Shown here one piece after another: positions 47,500 through 56,778 of a stretch of 64,000 nt of DNA (position 1 is its first letter; each line of letters starts with the position of its first letter). The position numbers were made by a program, and so were the translations under genes. The notes beneath the pieces are model-generated. The model saw nothing but the letters and a program-made list of their open reading frames with translations, was not told the origin of the DNA and searched no databases. The stretch is from positions 14,563,900 to 14,627,899 of the forward strand of contig NC_053138.1 of assembly GCF_016808335.1 (NCBI RefSeq), written 5' to 3'. The DNA comes from Panicum virgatum. Taxonomy: Eukaryota > Streptophyta > Magnoliopsida > Poales > Poaceae.

Positions 47500-49013
47500 T
47501 GTCGGTGTCCTGACCCGGCGGTCCGGACCCCAACTAGTAATGCTGCGTGTTTCCTCATCCCAGATGTTGATGCAAGAGGCAACACAGTAACGCACGGGTT
47601 TATCCTGGTTCCGACCACAGGGCCGTATGTCCAGCAAGGGGGTGTGCGAGGGCACTGTATTATCTTGCACCGGAGGTGCCTGTAGTAGGGGGTACAGGCG
47701 TGGTGAGAGAGGGAGGGAAGCTCCCAGGTCTCTGCTAGAGGTGAAATTGATTGAGACGAGTGCCAATATCGGGTGCTCAGTGGTGCTGAGTGTTGCGTTC
47801 TATCGAGTGGTCTGAACGTGCGATCTTGCCGACGTCTAAGGTGACGATCCCCCTTAAAGGAAGCCCGCCTCCTCCTTTTATAGTCACAAGGAGGGACGGT
47901 GTACATACGCAGGGGATCGTGGTAGTCGTCGTTTTCCCCCGAATCGCGGGGGTGCAGTGGTCGAACACTGTAGGAAGTACACTGTGGGGCATGGCGTCGG
48001 GCGTGGCAGTCGTCCTGGGTGTCGTACTTGATCTTGCGGAGATCGCGCCAACGTCCTGCCAGCCCCAGCAGGCGGCGTGGTCGTCGCTGTAGGGTGTACA
48101 GTCTTCCAGATGTGGCGTGGTGGCGCTCCGTGGGTCCTGCAGGTCAGGGTCTTGCATATATACGTACACCAGCGGTAGCGGGGCACGCGGTGGTCCCGGA
48201 CTCCCTTGGACGGAGTGCTGGCGTGTGCACTAACGAGGTCCGGGAGTCACATGGAGATCCCGGACCCCTCGAGGGGGAGGTCCGGGCCCCCGGCTGCTAG
48301 TGCTGAGCGTCCTTCCTTGAGGGGCACGTGGCGACGCCGGACCCCTTCCCGAGCAGGGGGCGGGTCCGGGGCCATACGTGTGGTGAGGTGGAGTCCGGAC
48401 AGCCGGAGTTGGCGGAATAGTAACGGGAGCTGTGCCGAGCACGTCTCGTCCCGCGTCGCAGGTCCCACAATGCTGCCACAGCATCCGGGATGGCAGAGCA
48501 GTGACCGGAGTTGGCGGACGGGACTCCGGTCACAGCCACTGTGGGGAATGGCGGCCTGACGCCGTCTGTCCTGTGCGCTGTGGAGGAGTGGTTGGCATTT
48601 AATGCCTCCGTACGATGGGCGGGTGAGCGGAAGGGCCGTTTGTCCTTTACGTCGACCGGTGGCCTCGAGCGAGGCGGAAATGTTTTGCCCGCTCGAGGGT
48701 AGGTTCGCTACCCTCGAGCGAGGCGGAGATGTTTTGCCCGCTCGAGGGTAGGTTCGCTACCCTCGAGCGAGGCGGAGATGCGGGACGCAGTCGAGGGTCT
48801 CGATGGGAGCCCTCGAGCGAGGCGGAGATCGCCCCGCGGGTCCGAGGGGGGTGCGGATGGGCCGCATGCTGGGCTTCTTTTAGTCATTTTCCCTTCTTCT
48901 AGGTTGGAATGAGGCCGTGGGCCTTCGTGAGCTCAGTCGCCTAACATGTGTCTTGCGTTTTTAGGGTGATTTGGGTACCCCGATTAGGGTGTCCCTAATC
49001 GTGGCACCCGACA
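47500..49013 (-). repeat. 5' LTR of the Tat-type element
   Basis: It is 1514 bp. It holds a 49-bp tandem array: CTCGAGCGAGGCGG starts at 48664, 48713, 48762 and 48812. Confidence 0.95.
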
Positions 49014-49018
49014 GAAGG

Positions 49019-50000
49019 GTAGAAGGACTAAACATAATTTAATTATAAAACTAATTATATGAATGGTCAAAAAATTACAATACGAATCTATTTAGTCTAA
49101 TTAATCCAGATTATTCTCTGATCTAAAAAAAGAGATTGTTTTCTGGAGCACGACATTATCTAATTATGATCCAAATAGGCTTAAAGAATTCGTCTCGCAT
49201 TTACGCTTAGAGGTTATGAAATGAGTTTTGTTAATTATCTATATTTAATAATTCTAATTAGTAGTCAAGCGTTCGAAATTAATGTAGTATTGGAAAAAAA
49301 TTGAAAATCTAAACACATCCTAAGATTTTGCAGTTCCCCAACTGGACGGCAGCCGCCGACCCGGGCACGAGGCGCGTTGGGGACGCACAGGGTTGAGCTC
49401 GATCGCGCGCGATCTTATCGGTACTCCGCGATCCAGCGAGCAAGGTCATCTTCCCTCCCCCTCCGTGTCGCGGAGGCGGTGGCTTTCTGTTGGCATGGCA
49501 ACGCGCGCGCGGCCTGCGCGAGGGCTACACGGAACCCGGTGGGATGGCCGGTTCGGCGCCTGCAGCAGCGAGGGCAGGGGAGGTGGATGGGACGAGAGAG
49601 AGAGAGAGAGAGAGAGAGAGTTGGCAGGCACTGGGCTGGCGGTGAAAGGCTCGCAGGTATCGTAGTCCCGTATGACATGAGGCTCGGCCCGAAATGTCTA
49701 CGCGCTTGCTTGCTATGCGGGTTGGGATAGCCAGCCCAGCAGAAAATCCGTGGGCTTCTTTCTTCTGGGCTGCCGGTAGGTACTACGACTTGACTCGTTC
49801 CTGCTCACTCCTACCTCTCTGCTGCATGCAAAACGACTCGTTCCCGCAGAACTACCTCATTGCACGCGACGCGAACTGACTGCTCCTGCACTCTCGACCA
49901 ACCACATTCAATCAACAAATTTCCCCCGGCGCGACCCAGCAGGGATCGGCAGATCGATCGAGAGGGAGTTCTCGACCGCCGCCGGCGGCAGGGCGACGCC
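49019..50000. other. PIN upstream region: AT-rich MITE-like DNA, GA microsatellite, 5' leader
   Basis: 49019-49325 is AT-rich and resembles part of a MITE (AATTCGTCTCGCATTTACG, TATATTTAATAATTCTAATT) cut by the Tat-type element. 49330-49860 is GC-rich. A (GA)n run lies at 49594-49620. 49860-50000 is the presumed 5' leader, with an in-frame stop (TGA at 49878) excluding an upstream start for the frame-0 protein. Confidence 0.5.
49594..49620. repeat. (GA)n microsatellite upstream of PIN
   Basis: 27 bp of uninterrupted GA dinucleotides about 380 bp before the PIN start codon. GA tracts of this kind can serve as BBR/BPC-factor binding sites in plants; that role here is inference. Confidence 0.85.
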
Positions 50001-52313
50001 ATGATCTCGTGGCACGACCTGTACACGGTGATGTGCGCGGTGGTGCCGCTGTACGTGGCCATGATCCTGGCCTACGGCTCCGTGCGGTGGTGGGGCGTCC
50101 TCACGCCGGACCAGTGCTCGGGCATCAACCGCTTCGTCTCCGTCTTCGCCGTGCCGCTCCTCTCCTTCCACTGCATCGCCGCCAGCAACCCCTACGTCAT
50201 GAACCTGCGCTTCGTCGCCGCCGACACGCTGCAGAAGGTCCTCGTCCTCGCCGCGCTCGCCGCCTGGTCCTGCCTCCCCGCGCGCGGCGGCGGCAGGGCC
50301 GGCCGGGCGCCGCCGATCGACTGGTCCATCACGCTCTTCTCCCTCGCCACGCTGCCCAACACGCTCATCATGGGCCTGCCGCTCCTCGTCGCCATGTACG
50401 GCCGCTACTCTGGGGACCTGCTCGTGCAGGTCGTCGTGCTCCAGTGCATCGTCTGGTACACGCTCCTGCTCGTGCTCTTCGAGTTCCGCGCCGCGCGGGT
50501 GCTCATCGCGGGCCAGTGCCCGGGCACCGCGGCGTCCATCGCCGACGTGCACGTCGACCCGGACGTCGTGTCGCTCGCGGGCAGCCAGGCGGAGGCGCAG
50601 GCCGAGGTCTCGCCGGATGGCAAGACGCGCCTCGTCGTGCGCCGGTCCACGTCGCGGCGGTCCCTCGCCGTCGCCGGGACACCGCGCCCGTCCAACCTCA
50701 CGGGCGTGGAGATCTACTCGGTGAGCTCGTCGCGGAACGCCACCCCTAGGGGATCCAGCTTCGCGCACGCCGACGACGTCTACGCCGCCGGCTTCGCGCC
50801 GCCGCCGCACAGCGCGTCGACGCGGGTGTCCAGCTTCGGCGCGGCGGATCTCTTCTCGCTGCACTCGTCGAGGCAGCACACGCCGCGCGCGTCCAACTTC
50901 GACGAACACGCGGTCCGGGCCAGATCGGCCGCCGCGGTGGCGCCCAGCTGCTACGACCCCAAGGACATGCCCACGTTCGAGTGGAGCTCGTCCGGTGCCT
51001 CCGCCGCGTCGGAGGTAAACGGCTTGCCGGTGTTCCGCGGCGGCGATCACCGCGCCAAGGATGTACGCCGACTAGTCGTCCCCTCCGAGGCGCCGCCTGT
51101 TGGCCTGTCGAGAGGTCAGCCTCGACACCCAAACTCCTTTCCATGATTCCAAACTGTCGAAGCCAATGGAGAACATGCATTGACCGATGCAAGTGCATGC
51201 GGCCGGATTTGGTTTCAGCGATGCGGCCCGAGGAGCGTGTCGGCAGCTTCAAGGCGGAGGCCGTGCAGGACGCGCTGGCGAAGCTGGAGTCCGGCTCGAC
51301 GGAGCAGCGGCAGAATAACGTGATGAAGGATGCCGGCGGGGAGAACGGCGGCGCGGGCGCGGGAGGGCATCTAAAGGCGCCGGCCGGCGTGATGATGCAG
51401 CTCATCGTCACAATGGTGTGGCGGCGGCTGATCCGCAACCCCAACACGTACGCCAGCCTTGTCGGCCTCACTTGGTCTCTGATCTCGTTCAGGTAAATCG
51501 ACTTCCTAGTGTTGCCATTGCTACTGCATTTGAGTTTGCGGTATCAGACAGAATTTCCCAAGATTCCTATGGCATTATTATGTATTAACTGGAATGGTTT
51601 CTGCAGATTCCAAATCGCGATGCCGATCATAGTGAAGAATTCCATCTCCATACTCTCCGATGCAGGGCTAGGGATGGCCATGTTCAGCTTAGGTCTGTTC
51701 ACCTCCAGAATCATTTCCAGAATAAAGTTTTTCTTTTTTTTGGGTTTGGTCTAGTTCAGTCCGGGCTATATATCACTGCAACAATTCTTTTCCTTCCAGG
51801 ACTCTTCATGGCCATGCAACCGAAGATCATCGCATGCGGAAACTCGGTCGCGGCCATCACCATGGCCATCCGCTTCCTCTTCGGCCCCGCAGTCATGGCC
51901 GTCACGTCTGCCGCTGTCGGCCTCCGAGGCACGCTCCTATGCATCGCCATTGTTCAGGTAGCCGCTTAGTCGAGGATAGGTTTTTTAGTACACATTGATC
52001 CATTCCGGCCAAAATGCTGCTGATTCCGTGCGTACATCTTGGCAGGCCGCTCTGCCGCAAGGAATTGTGCCTTTTGTGTTCGCCAAGGAGTACGATCTGC
52101 ACGCCGCCATTCTCTGCACCGGGTATATAAGCCAATGCAAACAGATCATCTTGGTTGCCAGCAGCTAGGGTCGTTGTTACTGAATTGTGTGAAAGAGTGG
52201 GTGTGTGCCTTTTTTTTTTGCCAAATGTTTACATCCTTTTCAGGGTCATATTTGGCATGCTAGTCGGTCTTCCCATCGCCTTGGTCTACTATATCATCCT
52301 CGGATTACTATGA
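50001..52313 (+). CDS. PIN: PIN-family auxin efflux carrier, long-loop type, 6 exons, 592 aa
   Basis: Exports indole-3-acetate across the plasma membrane. Exons: 50001-51114, 51219-51492, 51607-51692, 51800-51957, 52046-52122, 52244-52313 (1779 nt, phases consistent). Residues 1-165 form the N-terminal membrane helices, starting [11 protein letters not shown], with LPNTLIMG at 118-125. A hydrophilic loop spans about 166-430. C-terminal helices follow, with NPNTY at 445-449, [30 protein letters not shown] and the end YYIILGLL. The loop has three TPRxS motifs (Ser231, Ser252, Ser298), the sites phosphorylated by PINOID/AGC kinases in canonical PINs. The first intron (51115-51218, 104 bp) is needed to stay in frame. 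The C-terminal half reads closest to PIN3/PIN10-type proteins, but PIN9 or PIN1 paralogues cannot be excluded. Confidence 0.93.
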
Positions 52314-54575
52314 CTGGTGGCCAAGAACGACTGCGACAAAGCTCATTATTCCTAGCACGTGCAGATTAGAGACGATGCAAAACCACGGACAGAAACAAAA
52401 CTGTGCATGTCCAGGAAGTTGTAGGCATGAGGCCTACAAAGCTGCTGACTCATCATCGGCGTTCATTTGATCTTAGCAGGTCATGCCGAGACCGAGAGAC
52501 TGCCCATGGAAGCTGATGGGCCAAGATAAATGAGTTCACTAGCTACAAGAACGACAATTGCTGGCTGGAGGACCAAAGGAATAACACTCATTGCAACGGC
52601 AACTGAATTGAAGTTCGAATTTGTGTTGGCAGGAAGTAAGTTAAAGATTGTCCACATTTTGGTTTCCATATTCTTCTGACCTGATCCGCACGATGAATAG
52701 CTAGCTATTTGCGCCTGTTCTCCGTTATATTTGGGTTAAAAATTGCCATATCTATTTTCAATTTCCCGGCATAGTACGTGATACCATGATGATGTGTAAA
52801 TGTGTAATAGCTACATAATTGGCCACGATGTGTAGTAATCACATAATTGCACATGATGCGCATGATAACCACATACCAAACACGTGTTAATGCAAAAAGT
52901 AATTTTTGATAGTATTTATCAATACTTGACCATTGTGTGTTGTGCACGTAACTGTGTGTCATTTCTGCCGCACACGTTGTGTGTGTACACCACATACAAT
53001 TCCATGTTTCCCATGGAATGAAGGAAATTGGGATAGGTCAAACGAAAAGCGGGAGGAGAATTTGTTACCTGAGAAGGTCTGATCCTTAAGAGTTTATGAT
53101 GGAGGGAGCTATAGATAACAGCCGTTTTTTTTCTTCCAAGGAACCAAATGGGTTGTGTGGATATAAGCGAACAACCATAGACGTGTCTGGTGATTTTGTG
53201 ATGATATGTATTCAGCTCTTCAATACCTTCTGTTCTGTTTTGTTGGATGGTGCTTATCTTTAGCAATCTAGTTACATATAACAAGTTTTTAATCACACTG
53301 TATTAGCTTATGATATGATTGGAGTTAATGACAAAGGTGAAGCATAAGGAGGGTCATGCTTATGTAATAAGCACACAATTAAACATATAAAATTTGAAGT
53401 TTGAGAGAGATTTATCATGGAGAAGAACCTTGGTCTACTATGTTATCACTCTCACCCGATCGAACTACAGGTGCACGTCATACTTGTAGGCAGCATGCAG
53501 CTGCCAACTCGGGATTCACATAATCATATCACGCATGTATAGAGTCTCGCGGACAGCATCAATATAGTTCACTAGAAGAACTTGTTGCCATTTAACACTT
53601 GCTAATTGGCAGACCAACAATTTAATACCAAACAATAGCGGCTGAATTGAAATTTAAAGTTGTTGGGAACTGAAGCTTGTCCACATGTGTGCTATCTGTA
53701 TTCTTTTGATCTGAACCGTGCAATTCATACCTGAAAGCTTCTTAATAAAAATGCATTCTTTTTGTCTAAAAATAATTACGTATGTATCCCAATTTTTCAG
53801 CAGACCAGATCATAACATCTTAGCATAGTTATTTGAAACCACATTTTGACACAGTTCCTTCTAGTTTGAGATGGGGGAAGCTAGCATAGTTTATAATAAT
53901 TTGTGGTTTATCTGTACTTTTCCAACTGACATGATTGACAGAACCAAATCTGATGTCGGTCGTGGGAAACGGCCAATCAGTTGAGAGTTTAATTTGAAAC
54001 TTTCGAAAGCTTAAACATGTAGTTCCTTCTTCCTTGTTTTTTTAATCTGATCGTTGCAAACCCCAAGTTGTTTGCCATGTGTATTCGCAACAGAGCATGA
54101 TATGTAGTAACCACTCAACTGAAACCTTGGAATTTTATTTCTAGGATAAAGGATGGTGGTGGATAATAATGTATAGTCCATGTCACATGCATAAACTAAG
54201 CTGATGACATCACTGTTGATCAATACATGATCGATAGCAGTACTGAATCATAGACACATACATAAGTTCAAAGGAAGGAATTGAAGAAACAAAATGATCT
54301 AGTGAAACTCCCATAAATGCATGCGGCTGAATAGTTGACCAGCCACAACCTCAAATGATACGAGGGACGAACCTAGTTCCATCCCAGGTGAGCATACACT
54401 CCCAACACATCAGATGCTGGAACGGCCGTCGGAAGGCGGCACTGGTGGAGTGCTAGAAGAGGGTAAAGCAGCAGCGGCCGCACTGCCTTGCTGTGTGTTG
54501 AGGGCACCTGCACCCGTGGCTGCCATGTCCGTCACCTTGCCCTCGAAGCCGGCCGGGTACAGTCCTGCAAGTGTG
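52314..54575. other. Intergenic between PIN and the HD-Zip-like gene, with diverged repeats
   Basis: No coding frame of note. 52785-52880 has a loose tandem of ATGTGTAATAGCTACATAATTG-like units. Similar blocks recur near 52625-52700, 53650-53735 and 54040-54100 (GTCCACAT, CTGATC-GC). 53080-53420 resembles the upstream region of the HD-Zip-like gene (see findings). Confidence 0.45.
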
Positions 54576-56233
54576 TTAAGCCCCGCCGGGAGAGGGAGCA
54601 GCATGACTGATGGTGATGGTTGCTTGTGGTTGTGGTTGTGGTGGTGGCGCCGCCGCCATAGTTGCCGTTGCTTCCTTAAGCTTAGCTTTTAGCTTCTTGT
54701 TGCGCTTCTTGAGCTTGTCTATCTTGCGCCGGAGGCGGTCCTTTTGCTTGGTCAGTTCTTCAACTTTCTGCTTATGCTGCGTGAGGTCCTCCTCAGCCTG
54801 CTGCTTCCTCAACCTACAGTCACATACAAGATATGTAGGATTTTCTTAGATGAAACAAGATATACATGATGCAATAGTGGTCAACCGTGAACACTGTAAC
54901 CCATCATAAGCTAGAGACGCGCGCGCGCGCGCGCGTGTTGTTGAAATGTGTGTGTGTGTGTCACTCTTCTAGTCTTCTGTTGTACTATGATCCAGTTAGG
55001 CTGTCCACAATGGCAAGAGCAAGAGCAAATTTGCTCTTGCCTCGTTTCCCACGCTCTCTCTGTCTACAGTGCCAAACAGTACATCTACAGTGCCAAACAG
55101 TGAATTTACTCCTCCATTTCCTCCTATCGCTGTGGACGGTCTTATTACCTGGATCGGCGGTTTAAAAACCAGACATCCACCTGCTTCAGCGTTATCTCGA
55201 GCCTCTCGGCCAAGGCCTCTTTCGTCCTCTGAAAAGTGTTCCATTCATTTCATAGATCATTAGAGCTAATGACTTGATCGATCCATTCGGTTCACATTGA
55301 ACAGTACTGCTATATGATGAGTACCCGTTTCAGAACAACGCGCTAGAAATATTTCATGATTTAGAAAAATACATTTTTTTCTGTCTTAAGAAGACGACAA
55401 CAATAACAGATGCACATAGTTTCAGAGTCTACGAACATTTCCAAATACCTGAATGAAACTACACCATATGCGTACACTTTAAACAGATCGAAATCGAAGT
55501 GCTAATAATAAATAAAAATAAACCTGCAAAACCACTCTTAAGTCCAAGATCTACCCAACGGAACTACGAAACATCGAGTAGTGGATCTACCACAGATCAT
55601 GAAAAAGTTCGTTCAAAAGAGGGCTCGCTCTCGACGGCTCTGGATTGGAAACCAAACTATAGAGTTAGGAAAATCGATATATCTCACCTTGTCTATGAAA
55701 TTGTTTTGCTGAAAGGCTGCATCCAGCTCGTCTTTCTGCTCCTTTGAGAGCTTCCTGTACTGGGTGCGTCTCACAAATGACCCGCCACCGGCATCGCCCT
55801 CCGCAGCCACGCCGCTCCTCGTCAGCACGCCGGCCTTTCGTCCGGCATGCTGTGGGTCATTGATGGTGTCCACGAGGGCCAGCTCCATCGCGTTCTCGTC
55901 GCTAGACCCGTCGTTACCCCTGTGTAGTGCACACACAAAGAGAAACGATCGATCATTTTTTGCTACGCTAATCATTAATCCATCATCACTGCATCTTGAT
56001 CGATCCTAAGACAAAGGAGATTGAATAACAAACTACAGGCTCGTGCCTCTATTTCTTTTTCGAGCAACAGGCGTGTGCATCTAGTTTCAATTTTTTTTAA
56101 AAAAACAGGCGTTCTATGATTTCTTTGCAAGCTTACTGGATCCGAAGGAGTTGAGGTCGATTCCTGCTGGGGTAGCAATGGTGAGCTCTGAGCCCGAACC
56201 GAGCTCGCCGAGGCCATTCAACTCCGGATCCAT
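54576..56233 (-). CDS. Divergent homeodomain-leucine-zipper-like protein, 4 exons
   Basis: Exons on the minus strand: 56233-56137 (MDPELNGLGE...), 55919-55688, 55228-55149, 54813-54576. Exons 2-4 join in phase. They encode a homeodomain running from RRTQYRKLSKEQKDELDAAF through RTKEALAERLEITLKQ to the recognition helix VDVWFLNRRSR. A basic coiled coil with leucines every seven residues follows (EELTKQKDRLRRKIDKLKKR, then NKKLKAKL), ending in a Gln/Pro-rich tail and TAA. This order is that of HD-Zip transcription factors. Position 50 is Leu instead of the usual Gln. The exon 1/2 junction is one base out of phase with the best acceptor; a weaker acceptor before 55962 restores the frame and gives 229 aa. 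Exon 1 or that junction may be wrong. Confidence 0.7.
54918..54961. repeat. (CG)n and (TG)n dinucleotide runs in intron 3 of the HD-Zip-like gene
   Basis: An alternating CGCG run of about 18 bp is followed after 12 bp by a TGTG run. Alternating purine-pyrimidine tracts of this type can adopt Z-DNA; no function is shown. Confidence 0.8.
54999..55141. mobile_element. Tourist-like MITE, 143 bp, TSD TTA, next to a splice donor
   Basis: The inverted ends are GGCTGTCCACAATGGCA and, reverse-complemented, GACCGTCCACAGCGATA. TTA is at both borders (54996-54998 and 55142-55144). The interior holds a direct repeat TCTACAGTGCCAAACAGT. On the minus strand the HD-Zip-like gene's exon 3 ends at 55149, so the MITE starts 8 bases into intron 3. 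Confidence 0.75.
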
Positions 56234-56778
56234 TATATATTGGGTCACACGGAGGTAGCAAGCACAAGAACCACCTAGGGGGGGAGGAAACTGGAAATGA
56301 CTAAGAGGGCTAAGGAAAAGAGAAATAATGGATGCGGGCCTGAGATGATGGAAGAGCAGGTACTAGGAAGGCTTTTATAGGATGATGGAGGGAGGTATCG
56401 AATGACAATTTTCACGAAGGGGCCAAATGAGTTGTGTGCTGATAAGCATACAGCCAACAAAACGATTTGGTGATTTCAACACATCCTGCTTAATCTGGTG
56501 GGTAATGATGGTCTCTATAGTATCAACGTCTTAGCTAGCACATGCTAATGAAGATTTTGAAATACGGGAATATTTGTTTCTGGTTAAGGCTAGTGACAAG
56601 AAAATTAAATAAGCAGATGAAGGACCATGCATGCTTACATTTTTGTTTACATTCTGGTTAAGGCTAGTGACAAAAAATAAGCAGATGATCGAAGGACCAT
56701 GTTTACATTTTTCGTTCTGCTAGAAAAATCATGTACTTGTTGCATGTCTCTAACAAGAACCCCATGTTAATTAATTAA
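56234..56778. other. Upstream region of the HD-Zip-like gene
   Basis: It contains the TATA box at 56373-56379. 56385-56500 and 56570-56700 share blocks with 53100-53420. GGTTAAGGCTAGTGACAA occurs twice (near 56583 and 56651), a short local duplication. No coding frame. Confidence 0.5.
56373..56379 (-). promoter_or_regulatory. TATA box of the HD-Zip-like gene
   Basis: The minus strand reads CTATAAAAGCC about 140 bp upstream of the proposed start codon at 56233, a consensus plant TATA box at a plausible distance for a leader of about 110 nt. Confidence 0.55.

Larger units (their letters stand above)
37684..49013 (-). mobile_element. Full-length Ty3/gypsy element, Tat lineage, 11.3 kb, TSD GAAGG
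   Basis: Two LTRs (37684-39196 and 47500-49013) both run TGTCGGTGTCC...GTGGCACCCGACA. They are flanked by perfect 5-bp duplications GAAGG (37679-37683, 49014-49018). Minus-strand order: 5' LTR, primer site, gag, protease, RT, RNase H, second RNase H, integrase, non-coding 3' region, polypurine tract, 3' LTR. The second RNase H between RT/RH and integrase is the Tat signature. In the first 150 bp the LTRs differ at 10 positions, all transitions, indicating an insertion of intermediate age. Coding regions are disabled. Confidence 0.95.

Noticed and set aside
37684..49013. Endogenous pararetrovirus or envelope-bearing element
   Set aside because: The domain order, paired LTRs, 5-bp duplication and second RNase H identify a Tat-type gypsy retrotransposon. 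No movement protein, coat or envelope-like ORF is visible.
49908..51471. 380-aa and 241-aa minus-strand ORFs and a 246-aa plus ORF across PIN exon 1
   Set aside because: Compositional shadows of the GC-rich PIN exon. Only the frame starting at 50001 shows membrane helices and family motifs.
56137..56217. ORF starting at 56217 as the start of the HD gene
   Set aside because: It is in phase 0 at the donor and gives a stop shortly into exon 2. The frame from 56233 gives a plausible acidic N-terminus.
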